Source: Hyphochytrium catenoides
Lineage: Eukaryota; Sar; Hyphochytriomycetes; Hyphochytriales; Hyphochytriaceae
Reading direction: 5' to 3'
Assembly (NCBI GenBank): GCA_900088475.1
Contig: FLMG01001070.1
Coordinates: 90,276-154,275, forward strand
DNA: 64,000 nt
The translations under genes and the position numbers were made by a program. The notes under the pieces are model-generated. The model was given only the letters and a program-made list of their open reading frames with translations. It was not told where the DNA came from and did not search any database. Below, one piece after another: positions 1 through 10,683 of the stretch (positions are counted from its first letter, which is position 1; each line of letters opens with the position of its first letter).

Positions 1-1138
1 ATGAATTAGTTCTACGCATTGAGCCACTGAACCTTGTCTTTCTCTCTTCCGCCCTCAGGCAAGAGCATTATTTCCAAAGGTGCAGGCATTCGTAGAGAAT
101 GTATGCATACCTAGGTGAGCTTAGGAAGCCTATTAAAAGCTTCCATATCTCAATCTGAGATATATCTCGTCAAGTTTGTTGGCTTGAAGTTCGTCACAGA
201 CATTGCCATCTCCATCTTGTCAGCGCTAAGAACTTTTAACGTTATGTCTCCTGTGCAGCGAGCGAATCTTTAAGGAGCAGCTGGAGGCGAATACTAGCGC
301 AGGGAAGCGCTGGACAGCAGTCCCTCCCGTGGTGGAAGAGCTGAAGGCAAAGGCCAAAGCTGCAGGTCCACTAGCAACCTTTAACTTCCATTTCTCTTGA
401 AACTCATTCTTCTTCTGCCGCTTCACCTTTCCTTGTCTTTCTCCTCCCCCATCGCCATCGTCATCTGGCATTTCTTCCAGAGGTACCCTGAGTGCTTTTA
501 CTGATTCATGGCCATCTATTGACCAACCCTTCTTCAGGTCTTTGGAACCTCTTCTTGCCTGACTCTGCAGCAGGCGCAGGTCTTTCGAATCTAGACTATG
601 CTCCTCTCTGCGAACTGATGGGCCGCTCCTTCATTGCCCCCGAAGCCTTCAACTGCAGCGCACCCGACACTGGCAACATGGAGGTGTTAACTTATCCCCA
701 TTTCTCTCTCTCTGTCTTTGCCTCCATCTGTTAACCATCCCCATTGCTGATCTCCCTCTCGCTGTCCCTGTCTCTGGCTCCACCACCCTTCCCACGACTT
801 GCAATGTCTCTTCTGACGTTGCTTCCCGCCCTGTGGTTAGTGTCTAGCGCTTCTCGTCTGGATATCACTAAAAGGTTGTCATGTTGTTCTCTACTTGACA
901 GGTGCTGGAGCGCTATGGGACCCCTGAGCAGAAGGAGAAATGGCTGAAACCCCTTCTTGATGGGAAGATTCGCAGCTGTTTCGCAATGACCGAGCCTGCC
1001 GTCGCCTCTTCTGACGCCACAAACATTGAGACAACAATAAGAAGAGAAGGTAAGGAATAAGCCCCACTCTCGACCGAAATGTTTACGTGGTAACAACAGT
1101 TCTACGTCTGTCCTCCTCCACGACGGGTTTTCTCTCTT

Positions 1139-1185
<47 letters not shown>

Positions 1186-2894
1186 TTCTCTCTCCCCCTC
1201 TCTCTCCCTCTCTCTAGCTCTCTCTGCTCTCTCTCTCTCTCTCTAGCTCTCTCTCTCTCTCTCTAGCTCTCTCTAGCTCTGGCTTGCCATTGACGTTCAT
1301 CATTGTACGCTCTGTCTGCCCCTGTCTTCGATATGATTGTAGGTGACGAATACGTAATCAATGGGACGAAGTGGTGGACAAGTGGTGCCGGAGATCCACG
1401 ATGCAAGCTTGCAATTCTTATGGGAAAAGTTGTCTCTCCTACTTCTTCCTCCTCTCGCCACAGCGCGCAATCAATGATATTGGTGCCTATGGACGCGCCA
1501 GGGGTAAGCCTTACATCCTCAGGCATATTTTTAGCTACTTCAATCTGACCAGCGGCCCATTCAGTTTCCTCTCTTCCTACGCTATCTTCTTGCTCCTCTC
1601 TTTTCAGTACACGACCAGGCTAGTCACCTTTTTAAAGGGCCATATTCTCTCCTAAGCTTTCTAAATGCTCTTTATGTGTCACCCTTATCCTCTTTACCTT
1701 CCGTGCAATGTTCCTGCTCAGGCGTTAGGACCACTCTCTTAGCCCTTCCCCATTCCCCTTACCATGCGTTCCTCTTCAGGTGAAGGTGATCCGCCCACTG
1801 CTGGTCTATGGGTTCGACGATGCCCCTCATGGCCATTGTGAAGTCAGTTTCTTCAACGTCCGAGTGCCTGTCACCAGTATTCTACTGGGAGAGGGGAGAG
1901 GCTTCGAAATTGCACAGGTCAGTTGAGGAGACTAATGTTGTCGTCAGTAACATTCTTTGTATGCCCATCCTTCGGCATGATCCTTCGTTCTATCTTTGAA
2001 GTATCCCGCACATCCCTTACCCTTTTACTGTGTTCTTCTATGTTGTGCCCTTCAGGGACGCCTTGGCCCCGGCCGTATCCACCATTGCATGCGGCTAATT
2101 GGAGCGGCGGAGAGGGCGTTAGAGGCGCTCTGTCGCCGAGCCAAAAGTCGTTGGGCATTCGGGAAGCTTTTGGAACGGCAGGGCGGCGTGGTCACAGCAA
2201 TCTCCGACAGCAGGTGTGATATAGAGCAAGCCAGACTGCTCGTACTTACAGCGGCGGCGATGATGGACAAGGTGGGTCGCAAGCTTCCTTACACTTGCTC
2301 TATCTCCCCGCTTTCTTGTCCCTTCCTTTCTGGCCTTTTAGGTAGCTGGTGTTGGACGGCTACATTCTGCTTTGAACTTTCATCTCTATCATACTGAAGC
2401 TTACTCGGTGTGCCGCCTTCCGTTCTCTGTCATCGGATGTCAACTCCTAGCTTGGGAACAAAATGGCCCAGCAGCACATTGCAATGATTAAGGTTGTGGC
2501 TCCGTCCATGGCTTTGAGGGTAATTGACAGAGCCATTCAAGTCCATGGCGGAGCAGGTAAGCCGTTCAACACTTGGGTACCGCCTTATGCTCCCGTGTCC
2601 TAAGGTGGAGACTGTTCCCCTTGTCTCTATTACGATGTCCAGGCTTCTGTCAGGACTCCGAGCTGCCCCACTTTTGGATTAGCGCAAGAAGCTTAAGAGT
2701 AGCGGGTAAGCCAGCATGTAGCCACACATTTCCGCTTGCGCTCTTCGCCCTTCCACTTTCTTGCCAGACCCCAGTTTACCGAAGTGGGGTCTAGACTCTA
2801 ACACCGAGAGTGTGTCCTTATGATACTAGATGGCCCGGACGAGGTGCATCAGACAACAGTCGCCAAGTGGGAACTGCTAAAGGCTAAGCTTTAG
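1..2894 (+). CDS. acyl-CoA dehydrogenase, ACAD10/ACAD11 type (5' end outside window)
   Basis: FAD-dependent enzyme that would oxidise acyl-CoA to enoyl-CoA, probably in mitochondria or peroxisomes. Exons read in one frame through about ten introns, at roughly 60-112, 257-351, 538-689, 901-1050, 1344-1501, 1782-1918, 2056-2270, 2452-2554, 2641-2706 and 2830-2894. Family signatures are clear: [16 protein letters not shown] (FAD/substrate region), [28 protein letters not shown]-like, [10 protein letters not shown] followed by [22 protein letters not shown], and the C-terminal ADGPDEVH. The [13 protein letters not shown] block is typical of the ACAD10/11 branch rather than of the short- or medium-chain enzymes. 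A possible intron near 1430 was rejected because that stretch stays open and aligns with the family. The start lies before the window, so I cannot tell whether the aminoglycoside-phosphotransferase-like domain of animal ACAD10/11 is present. Stop is TAG at 2892-2894. Confidence 0.9.
1128..1279 (+). repeat. CT-dinucleotide microsatellite in an ACAD intron
   Basis: About 150 bases of almost pure CT repeat, interrupted by TTT runs and by evenly recurring AGCT steps. It lies just before an ACAD exon and so also forms a very long polypyrimidine tract on the sense strand ahead of the acceptor. Confidence 0.9.
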
Positions 2895-3328
2895 CCATTG
2901 CGATGAGAGCAACAGGCACAGTGGACTCCTCGAGAAAGGGCTCGTGCCCTCACAATTTCCAGTAGCTCACTAAACATCCTTCTTATAAGGCTTTCGCCTT
3001 TCATATGTTTGATAATAACGATCAATGGGAAGCTTCGTCGAGAGATAGGGTCTATGACAGACAGAAGGGTGCTTCCTAGAGAAAATAAAGTCTCAAGTAA
3101 TGAGACTCATGAGACCTCTACGGCAGAGTTGAATCACATCATAAGCTAGTTATACGCCTTAAAGCGAGTCTATATGTACACGGTGACCAATTTACGGGTC
3201 ATGCTGCACAGCTGGGATACCTACGTCTTGTCTACACAGCTAATAACTTACAGACATGCATTATATACAACTTTGATAACAGTTTGGAGGGCAGAGGCAG
3301 GGCAGACCTTAGTCGGAATTCATTCCTA
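2895..3328. other. convergent intergenic spacer
   Basis: The 3' ends of the ACAD gene (+) and the RING gene (-) face each other across this spacer. It must hold both 3' untranslated regions. I saw no coding frame, repeat or RNA gene in it. Confidence 0.5.
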
Positions 3329-4917
3329 TCAGTCCACCTGATCCTGGTCGCCTTGCACAGCAGCGAGCATCATCATTAGAAGCTCCAAGCCGTCTGCAGA
3401 AGGCTCACCGACGCTTTCTGAGTCTGAGATATCTCCCTCATCGCCAGATAGCAACCCTTCGTCATTGCCAATTACCCCCAAAGCATTAGAAGGTCGATGC
3501 AGCCGCCTGCTGAGCCACCTGTGCGCTTGATCCTGCGAAGCCCGGTCGGTTGATCGTCCTAGACCACGACCTGAATCTCCCTCTCCTCCCTCTTCATCCT
3601 CCTGGTCCTGGTCCTGGTCCGAGTGGTCACTCTCATCCTCCTCCAAGATCTGAGAGATAAGATCTAAGGTTGCCTCCTCGAGCATTCCGAGCTTCTTGAG
3701 GGTCGACTTGCAGACGGGACAGTTGTTTGTGTGTGCCTCTATGTAAGAAGAAGTGCCCAGAAGCCAGCGGTCTATACAGCCCTTGTGATACACATGCTGG
3801 CAGTGCAGTAGACGCACTTCCTCGCTTCCCTCGAAGCACTCGAGGCAAATGGAACAGAACTCGACGAACTCCTTTGATGTCTCCCGGTACTCTTTGTAGG
3901 TCAGAGAAGGAATCTTGGAAAGATCCTTTTCTTCTAAGTGACGTGATGCAAACCGCGCCTGGCAGAGCCGACAGAACAATGTAGATAATCAGTGAGCGAC
4001 TGTAAGGCCTATCAAGATGATCGTTTGGAAAGAAGAGAGATACGCACTAGAGCCGCAATAATGCGAGAGCGAAGTAGGGCATAGAGGCAGACTCCACACA
4101 CAGAGGAATGCTTGAGGGCATCAGAGGGAGAGAACATTCGACAGAAGAGGAGTGACAGTCAAGAAGAACGTTTAGAGAGAGAACGAAGCAGATCGGAAGA
4201 CAACCACGGGAAAGATGAGCTCAGATCCGGGTCACAGCCACTTCAATGCAGATGTGGGAGCTAGCTAAGCTAGAGGCTTACCTTCCGTGCGACCTGCACC
4301 TGAGTTAAGACAGCAACCTCTTGTCGGTCGTCTACTTCTTCAAAGAGATCATCCACAAGATCCTTCATGCCGCCAGTAGCAGTAGACATCTGTTTGGGTT
4401 TCGAGAGAGATGGGAAATTGCTGTCGTCACAGTCATTCATCTCACAGCAAGAGGAGCAGTCTTCATCATTTTGCTGTTCATTCTCTTCCGTCTCTTGTCC
4501 TTCTTCTTCTTCACTCGGTTCCTGTGCAGATAGTAGTCCTTCGCCGCCTCCAACGACGGAGGGAAGCTTCAGTGTTATGTCGCTAGACGCAGAGAAGTCT
4601 CCAATGCTGCTGCTAGAAGCCCGTCTAAGTCCTTGCATGGTATGCGAGACGGAGGCGACCAGAGATCTGCTGACAATACTCTGAGAGCGCGTCGGGAGGC
4701 TGTTCTCTCTAGCATTATCTCTGATCCCGCGCCTAATGAAGTCGTTCAAATCCCAAGAGAGAGTTGGGAGCGATGAAGCGAGAGGCCTGAAGAATGAAGA
4801 AGTGGTCGAGCTTTCGCGGCTATAAGGCGTCGGTGTATGAATTGCATTGGCGGAGGAGTTGTTTCCTCTGTCTCTCCTCGGGATGGCAATCCCTAAGGCA
4901 CGCATAGGGAGATCCAT
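3329..4917 (-). CDS. RING-H2 finger protein, probable E3 ubiquitin ligase
   Basis: Proposed exons are 4917-4282 and 3958-3329, with phase-0 joining, giving about 421 residues. The first exon encodes a Ser-rich, low-complexity region that becomes acidic (EEEEGQETEENEQQ) and contains a Cys pair. The second encodes a RING-H2 finger with order C-x2-C-x14-C-x1-H-x2-H-x2-C-x18-C-x2-C, starting FCSICLEC and ending NNCPVC, followed by an acidic Asp/Gln/Glu tail. Such proteins bind an E2 enzyme through the RING and pass ubiquitin to substrates. No membrane segment is evident, so it is probably soluble. The start is the first ATG of the exon frame; a longer frame extends upstream to 5043 but without ATG. 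The sixth-to-seventh ligand spacing of 18 is long for this class. The substrate is unknown. Confidence 0.75.
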
Positions 4918-5275
4918 ACCTTGCGCCCCACGCTGGCCAAAGGAGAGACTCGCTCTCAGACAAACAAAGAGCGAGCGAGAAGAGAGAGTTCTAACAGGAA
5001 AAGAAGCTCTAAATCTGTGGTCGGAACGACAAAGAAGATTCAAGAGTGAACGGGCCCGCCCACAACTTCGTGGATCGCCAGCGAGCGGGCAGCAATGCGA
5101 TCTTCTCCCTTCTTTGCTCTCTCTTTCTTCAATTGCTCTTCTCTTTCTCGTCGCCCGCCTGTCTAATGGCCCTTCCCTTCTCTGTCTCTATCGCTTCTCT
5201 TTCTGAAGAGTTCGGGGCCGCTTGACAGATGTCTCTGCGAGAGATGTTGAAGCAACAATCGGCGAACACGCGAGA

Positions 5276-5400
5276 CGGAGCAAGAGAGAGAGAGAAAAGA
5301 GAGAGAGGACGTTGTACAGCTGACGGTGAAGGAAGAGAACAGAAGAGACAAAAGCGAGAAGGGAGAGAGAGAGAGAGAGAGCGACGAGACAGAGAGAGAC

Positions 5401-5439
<39 letters not shown>

Positions 5440-5550
5440 AGAAAGAATAATCAAGAGAGAAAGCTGAATGAAAAGGGCCGACAGCACGGCGGTCAAAGTG
5501 ATTCGAGAGACAGAGAGAGACAGAGGGAGAGAGGGAGAGGCCAAAGGGGA
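5276..5550. repeat. GA-rich simple repeat
   Basis: Long runs of GAGA on the + strand, densest at about 5360-5445. Read on the minus strand, this is a CT-rich tract in the likely 5' region of the RING gene. Confidence 0.85.
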
Positions 5551-5608
5551 TGAAGGAAGTGGAACCTTTTACCAGAGAATGGGGATAGAAGGGAAACGGG
5601 ATCTTCCT

Positions 5609-5784
5609 GCCTTTCTCTCTCTCTCTCTCTCTTTCTCTGTCTTCTGTAAGGTCTCAGGAATACTACTCTCAGGGTTAGTGCTACAGTACTGTTTTCTCTC
5701 CCTCTCTCTTCTCTCTTTCTCTCTCTCTCTCCCTCTCTCTTCTCTCTTTCTGTCTCTCTATCTCTGTCTCTCTCTTTTCCTCCC
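5609..5784. repeat. CT-rich simple repeat
   Basis: CTCT runs at about 5612-5640 and 5697-5775 on the + strand, facing the GA block just before it. The two blocks are complementary in composition and could pair. Confidence 0.85.
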
Positions 5785-7129
5785 AGCAGCGTCATAGTTA
5801 AGTGATAGCCCCTGCCTAGTACCTGGGGAAATTGGTATTCCCATGCATGATCGCGATAAAAAGCCCTTCATTTAAGGCCTGCCAAAAGACATAATCACTA
5901 ATTCCCACAGTCTCAGGCCTCAGTACTTATGCTATCATTTGGGAAGCGGTCCTATGCTCCAGCCCGTTCTTCAACCTCGAACGGCGTAGTAAGGACGCAG
6001 CCGCTAGCCCACAAGTTCCAACGTGTTCTAATATATCAATAGATAGTTGCCCATTGGAGGAATTTGACGTGATAGTAGTACGCCCCAAAGAGTCACAAGG
6101 AAGAAAAAGGGTTCCCTCAACTCCTGCACCGAAAAAAATACAGTAAAAAGGAAGTCATTGAATCCGTCAATTTCGAACTGAGGCACAAAGTTCCAGAGAG
6201 ACTCTTCAAAAGGTCCCTTTTCAGCTGGAACATTGCGCTTTGAGACTGCCTGAGATAACACCACAACTGACATAAAGATACACTTTGGGTTCGCCCCTTG
6301 TGAAGTAAGAAATTTACGCTTTCCTGAGGGTGGCTTCTGACGGTTTGGCCCCTGGAACCAGTAACGAACTTTCTGTGCTCAGTCGGCGCGATGGCACTTC
6401 TCTATTGGACGCGGCAGGAACCTCGTTCAGACTCTCAGACAAGCGCTCCTGCTGCATCATCAATCAATCACCAGAAGTGAAAGCGAGGTGATCATAGGCA
6501 AAGAGGGGACAGACAAGCTCATCGGGTAGGTAGTTGATGATGGATGGGATATGGATGACGAGGCAATAAAGTTATGATGAGTCAGCATGGTTCATGTCTG
6601 GACCAGAGCCATCATTCCTCATGGGCTCATAGGTGTTTCTCTGAAGGGGATGCGTTATCACAAGTTGCCAAGTGTTACACTAGACGGGCAATGCTCTATC
6701 GTGCTAGTTTCATGTTGGTACACTTCTGTTGCACCTCAGTGTGATGGATCACGGGCATATACTCATGCTGTAGTGAAAAAGAATAAACTTCCTCTCTCTT
6801 GATAGAATACTTCCATGGACGTCAAACAGCGCAGAAGTTGAGTTTTGCTACTGGTCAGTAGCGATAAGCAAGCTTCAATAATGTTCCATCACGTTTTCTT
6901 TCAAGCGCCAGTTTGATTGAATGTTACCAGGATAAGCAGAGACCGCATAAGAAATCTCGTACATTCGTTCATTCACTAATCACTTTATACTTTCAATCCA
7001 GTAATGCCTGACCACGGTTGCATGTGGAGCGTCCTGACCACTTCGTTTGGCTTTTCACTCCTCCGCAACTACTACAGCCTGGATTATGTCAGTTGCTGGT
7101 GCTAAGAAGGATTCCCAAAGCAGCCATAG
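5785..7129. other. stretch without a supported gene
   Basis: No recognised gene. A minus-strand ORF of 81 codons at 6028-6273 starts with ATG but resembles nothing I know. On the minus strand about 6326-6458 reads as 45 codons with NREVPSRRLSTE in the middle and a TAA, preceded by an AG, and could be a terminal exon. Both are too weak to call. Confidence 0.4.
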
Positions 7130-7414
7130 CTAGAAGGTCTTCGCTCTTGCTTCACTCCACTCTTCGGCAATGATAGCCTCACGTGAGGTCTGTTCGAGTA
7201 CAGCCAATACTATAAAGCGTAATGATGCGCCATCACAAAGGAGGTGGACCGACTTGAGTGCGACAAATGGCCCCTTGTCTGCAACAGGCTGCTTGATTGC
7301 TGGCCGTAAGTCCAGCTTGGTCGTCGTATATAGCACCGATTTGGGAGGAAGGAACTCGCTGCCCGCAGCTGTAAGGGGGATTCTGGAACAGAGAAATGGG
7401 GGAGAGAAGTCCAT
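7130..7414 (-). CDS. hypothetical small protein, 94 residues
   Basis: ATG-initiated open frame ending in TAG. Its C-terminal two thirds have an amphipathic, protein-like composition (KLDLRPAIKQPVADKGPF, then VLAVLEQTSREAIIAEEW). The overlapping plus-strand frame is less protein-like. It starts about 110 bases downstream of the ATG101 stop on the same strand. The N-terminal part could instead be intron, since AG acceptors lie before the well-behaved portion, so the true first exon may differ. I recognise no family. It could also be ATG101 3' untranslated sequence. Confidence 0.35.
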   Translation of the reverse strand: MDFSPPFLCSRIPLTAAGSEFLPPKSVLYTTTKLDLRPAIKQPVADKGPFVALKSVHLLCDGASLRFIVLAVLEQTSREAIIAEEWSEARAKTF

Positions 7415-7523
7415 GCAACAAGCCGCATCAAGATTGCACTAGGCGAAGGGGTCTCCAGGGGCGGGTATTCTGGCTTAGAAGTATGAGAGGCGCACGAGAA
7501 GGAAGAATGAGATCTCATGTTGC

Positions 7524-8617
7524 CTAAAACGCCTCACGGAAAGGGCTCGGCGAGTTCAGCACCCTGGAGTACACGTCCTCCCTGTTCTCGCTCATCGGGG
7601 AATATGTGATGATCTGTGATGGGCAAGAACATATAAGCACACTATATATAGGTTGACAGCCTGCACACAAGCATACACACCTCAAACTCGTACATTACAG
7701 GCGGCATATGATCCAAATTCTGCACATTGTTCAGAATCTTCAGCATTGCATTCTGCAACGCCACTTCTGTTGTTTGTCGACTTCGCTCTCTCTCTAGCTC
7801 TATAATTCAAACGACAATGGCAGAGCAAGTTATATCAGACCTCAGTGCGAAATGTCGAGTCCTAAGTATATATCTAGAGGAGTGATGCTGACTTTAGGGT
7901 CGCAATACGTCTCGCACAACCTCATCTTACCAGATGTCGGGTCGTCTCTATCCACGTAGGGGGTGATGTTAACAAGCACTGGGATGACCCACTGCTCCCA
8001 TATGACCTAATAGATTCCAGCGAGGGAGATGCAAGTAAGCACTGTCTTCTCGCGAACCTCAATTTTTAGAGGTACCTTCTCTTCGTTTGAAAGCAGCCCG
8101 AACATAGACTTTGTAACTCTTCTCTCAAAGAACGAGACCAGCAGCTTGCCCTTCAAGAGTTCTGTTCGCCAATGCGTTAGCACATTCGTCTTCCCCCAGC
8201 AAGCTCATTACTGACAACAATCCCTGAACATACCTGGAGCTGCGGGTGTCAAAGAGGTTATAAACTGGTCGATCGCGTCATCTACCTGCTTGTCCACTTC
8301 GGCCACGCCGCATCTTGCGTAAGTAAGCCGAAAGTTCTCACAGTCTGTCTGCGTGGGGTTTCCAAATGAGAAAGAAGGCACTTCGTATACAAGCTATAGC
8401 CCATTGCTACTCACCACCTTGGGCTTTACGGGCCCTGGCGCCCGGGTAAAAAGAATAGTGTGCACCAGACATTTCAGCAGTTCCTCCACTTGATCCTGTC
8501 CAACCTCCTTTACAGCGTGAGTGACCACATTAGAACGAATAGTCAGGGGGAGCAAGGGCCTACGGTAAAGGAGATACGTACAATCTCGTCCAGCGTCTGA
8601 GTCCGCCAATTTGCCAT
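7524..8617 (-). CDS. ATG101: autophagy-related protein ATG101
   Basis: HORMA-fold subunit of the ATG1/ATG13 kinase complex that starts autophagosome formation. I propose seven exons (8617-8582, 8507-8415, 8348-8234, 8161-8076, 8006-7931, 7766-7681, 7613-7524), which keep phase throughout and give 193 residues; plant and animal proteins are about 215. Family landmarks in order: a short N-terminus MANWRTQTLDEI, QVEELLKCLVHTILFTR, FRLTYARCGVAEVDKQ, LLVSFFERR, IWEQW, the helix NAMLKILNNVQNLDHMPPV, and the tail VLNSPSPFREAF. The IWEQW block and the tail resemble plant ATG101 more than the human protein. The Trp of the WF finger is not visible between SFFERR and IWEQW. Introns are about 66-165 bases. 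The acceptors chosen for exons 3 and 5 are those that restore family spacing; alternatives would leave in-frame TAG codons. Confidence 0.85.
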
Positions 8618-8826
8618 GATGTGGAGGAGGTAGTTGCACACGCTGCTGTCTTGCTAGGGCACAAGGCTGGAGAAACGCGTTCGGTCCAATCGAAGTGCTC
8701 AGAGAGACTGGCTCACGTTGTCCTCGCCGGGGAACTTTTCGCGGTGTTAACAAGCTACTCAGGACTAGAATTCAATGCAGAATGTGCTAGCAATAGGCGC
8801 TATCTGCACGTACCCAACGCGACTTT

Positions 8827-9186
8827 ATGGCGGGTCTTGCCAGATGTATGATGTTGATCATGAGCTTGGTCTTATCCCTTTCAACCGCCGAAGGAATGAT
8901 TGTGCATCAACTGTGTGCTGCTTCGGATGGCTTCACTCTCGCTGTCCGGCTCCGATTGAACAACTCTTCCCCTTCTGTTCCTCGAGAACGTGTCTCCTGT
9001 CTTTTTGAAGCGATAGCAGCTTTTGGACGCTTGTGCCTCCTGTACGAGGATAGTTTCCTTATTATTATACCTCCAGGGCTAAACCACCCTGTTATGACAT
9101 ATGACAGTACCCCATATTGTCGCGTAAAGTCCATAAACAAGCCCAGAGCCCTTAGGTTACCGGAGAATCTACACTATGACTATTGA
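8827..9186 (+). CDS. hypothetical protein, 119 residues
   Basis: ATG-initiated frame, transcribed away from ATG101 and starting about 210 bases beyond its start. The first 20 residues are hydrophobic (ARCMMLIMSLVLSLSTAEG) and could be a signal peptide or anchor. The rest has a mixed composition with a second hydrophobic patch (LCLLYEDSFLIIIPPG). No domain is recognised. The overlapping minus-strand frame, 77 codons at 8907-9140, is shorter. It may be one exon of a larger gene or a chance frame. Confidence 0.3.
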   Translation: MAGLARCMMLIMSLVLSLSTAEGMIVHQLCAASDGFTLAVRLRLNNSSPSVPRERVSCLFEAIAAFGRLCLLYEDSFLIIIPPGLNHPVMTYDSTPYCRVKSINKPRALRLPENLHYDY

Positions 9187-9379
9187 CCTAGCATTAAACC
9201 GATAGTCTTCAGCGGCAGGAGTTGACAATAGTCTTTATAATATGAGCTTTAAGCTGCTTTTTCTTTATTCATAACCATTAAAGGTCTTGTCTCTCTGGGC
9301 CTAGCTCGAGACTGCAGTGGAAGGTTTAGCAGCATTCGCTGCTTTCCTGCTTATATCAGTGGTCCTGCTGAGCACTCCC

Positions 9380-10683
9380 TCATAGAGCAGCTGCTTTAGG
9401 TTGCACAGGCTTTCTCCCCACCATGAGATACATGGGGGTGAAAATTCCGGTGATACCTCCCCTAGCACAGCCCATGCCACCCTTCTGGAGCATCTGCTGG
9501 ATCTTAGAAGTGCCCTTAGGGGCCAACTTGGTAAACTCCAATAACTTCAGCAGCTCCGTCGTCAGCGTGAGCCCCACCGGATTAAACTGGAAGCGTTGGG
9601 TTAATGGGTTCCAGCTCGGTGTGAGCGGAGTATACCAGTGCTCGTTGTGTGCATCTAGCGCACAATCCCTAGCCTCAATCAGCTCAAAGCCAGCCTCGAC
9701 AAGGGATTTCTTGACCTCATCAGTACGAGCCATGTCAGGAAGGCCATCTCCTTCTTCAATCAGCTTCTTGATATGAACATGCTCCTCATTGTTCGGGTCG
9801 TATTTGTCCGTAAGGCACCATTCGTAGCAAGCAAATATAGCTCCTGGCTTCAAGACCCGGTAAATTTCTCCATACACTCCCTCCCTGCTTGGTGCATGAC
9901 AGGTGGCCTCAATCGCGTAGACGCCGTCAAACGACTCCTTATCGAAAGGGAGCTTCATAAAATCACCCTGAACAAGTCGGCACTGCTTCGCAAGGCCAGC
10001 AGCAAGGTTCAACTGGTTACCACGCTTTACCTGAAAGCCGTTGATGGTGACCCCCGTGATATCACAGCCAGTGAAGCGTGCGATGTTCCGCATTGGACCG
10101 CCTATGCCACAGCCCGCGTCCAGAAGACGACCCCCAGCTGGAACACCCAGTCGACCAGCGAGATAATACTCATGACGGCGAATTGCTTCGTAGAAGTTCT
10201 CTCCGTCCTTGACGTGGGCGAAATGGAATGAGGAGCCCCAGCCCCATTCATAGAAGGATGTAGCCAGCTCATAGTAAGAATCTACAAGCTTGGAATAATT
10301 GCTTTCACGCTCCTCAACACCTCCCTTACTATCATCATGGAGATTATTATAGTCATCAATGGCGGAGTCCACCGTTTTACCCTCAGCATTCCATCTGAAG
10401 AAGCTTGTCAACAATGCGCCTGTCTTGATGATGGGTCTGAATATGAAGGATCTTTCGGGATTCTGGAAGCACGTTGGTCAGTTTCTTCCAAACCATCCTA
10501 CTGCTTAGTCAATCATCTTACCGAGAAGATCGCGAGAATTGCACCCAGAATGATCGTAGACAGGATGATGAACACGAAGTTATCATGGAATATAACTGCA
10601 AGATCCGCTGTGACATTCTCAAGCATCTGCCTGACTGGGTCCATGCTCATGAGAATGCCCGCCACCAACAGAATTGTAGGCAT
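9380..10683 (-). CDS. SMT1: sterol 24-C-methyltransferase
   Basis: Transfers a methyl group from S-adenosylmethionine to C-24 of a sterol such as cycloartenol or zymosterol, at the endoplasmic reticulum. Two exons are proposed, 10683-10522 and 10462-9380, joined in phase 0 across a 59-base intron, giving 414 residues. Exon 1 begins at ATG and carries a hydrophobic segment (FVFIILSTIILGAILAIFS), a membrane anchor as in plant enzymes. Exon 2 contains the sterol-binding motif YEWGWGSSFHFA, the AdoMet motif LLDAGCGIGGPMR, the GVTINGFQV segment and the conserved YAIEATCHAPSREGVYGEIYRVLKPG stretch. The large exon has an open frame beginning at TTG 10414, which misses the real start. It is divergent from the PreP gene. 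I cannot distinguish first- from second-step methyltransferase with certainty. Confidence 0.9.

Noticed and set aside
1430-1475. An intron inside the ACAD exon (GTTGTCTC..CACAG)
   Set aside because: The interval is in frame and open, and the family has a similar loop there (SRHxxxSMILVP).
5163-5797. Several open frames of 60-120 codons rich in Ser/Leu or Arg/Glu
   Set aside because: They are translations of CT/GA repeats.
8007-8075. A 36-base intron in ATG101
   Set aside because: The stronger donor GAAG|GTACCT gives a normal 69-base intron and fits the family better.
8349-8414. A 21-base intron in ATG101 ending at the TAG near 8394
   Set aside because: A 66-base intron to the later acceptor before TDCENF gives exact family spacing, so no ultra-short intron is needed.
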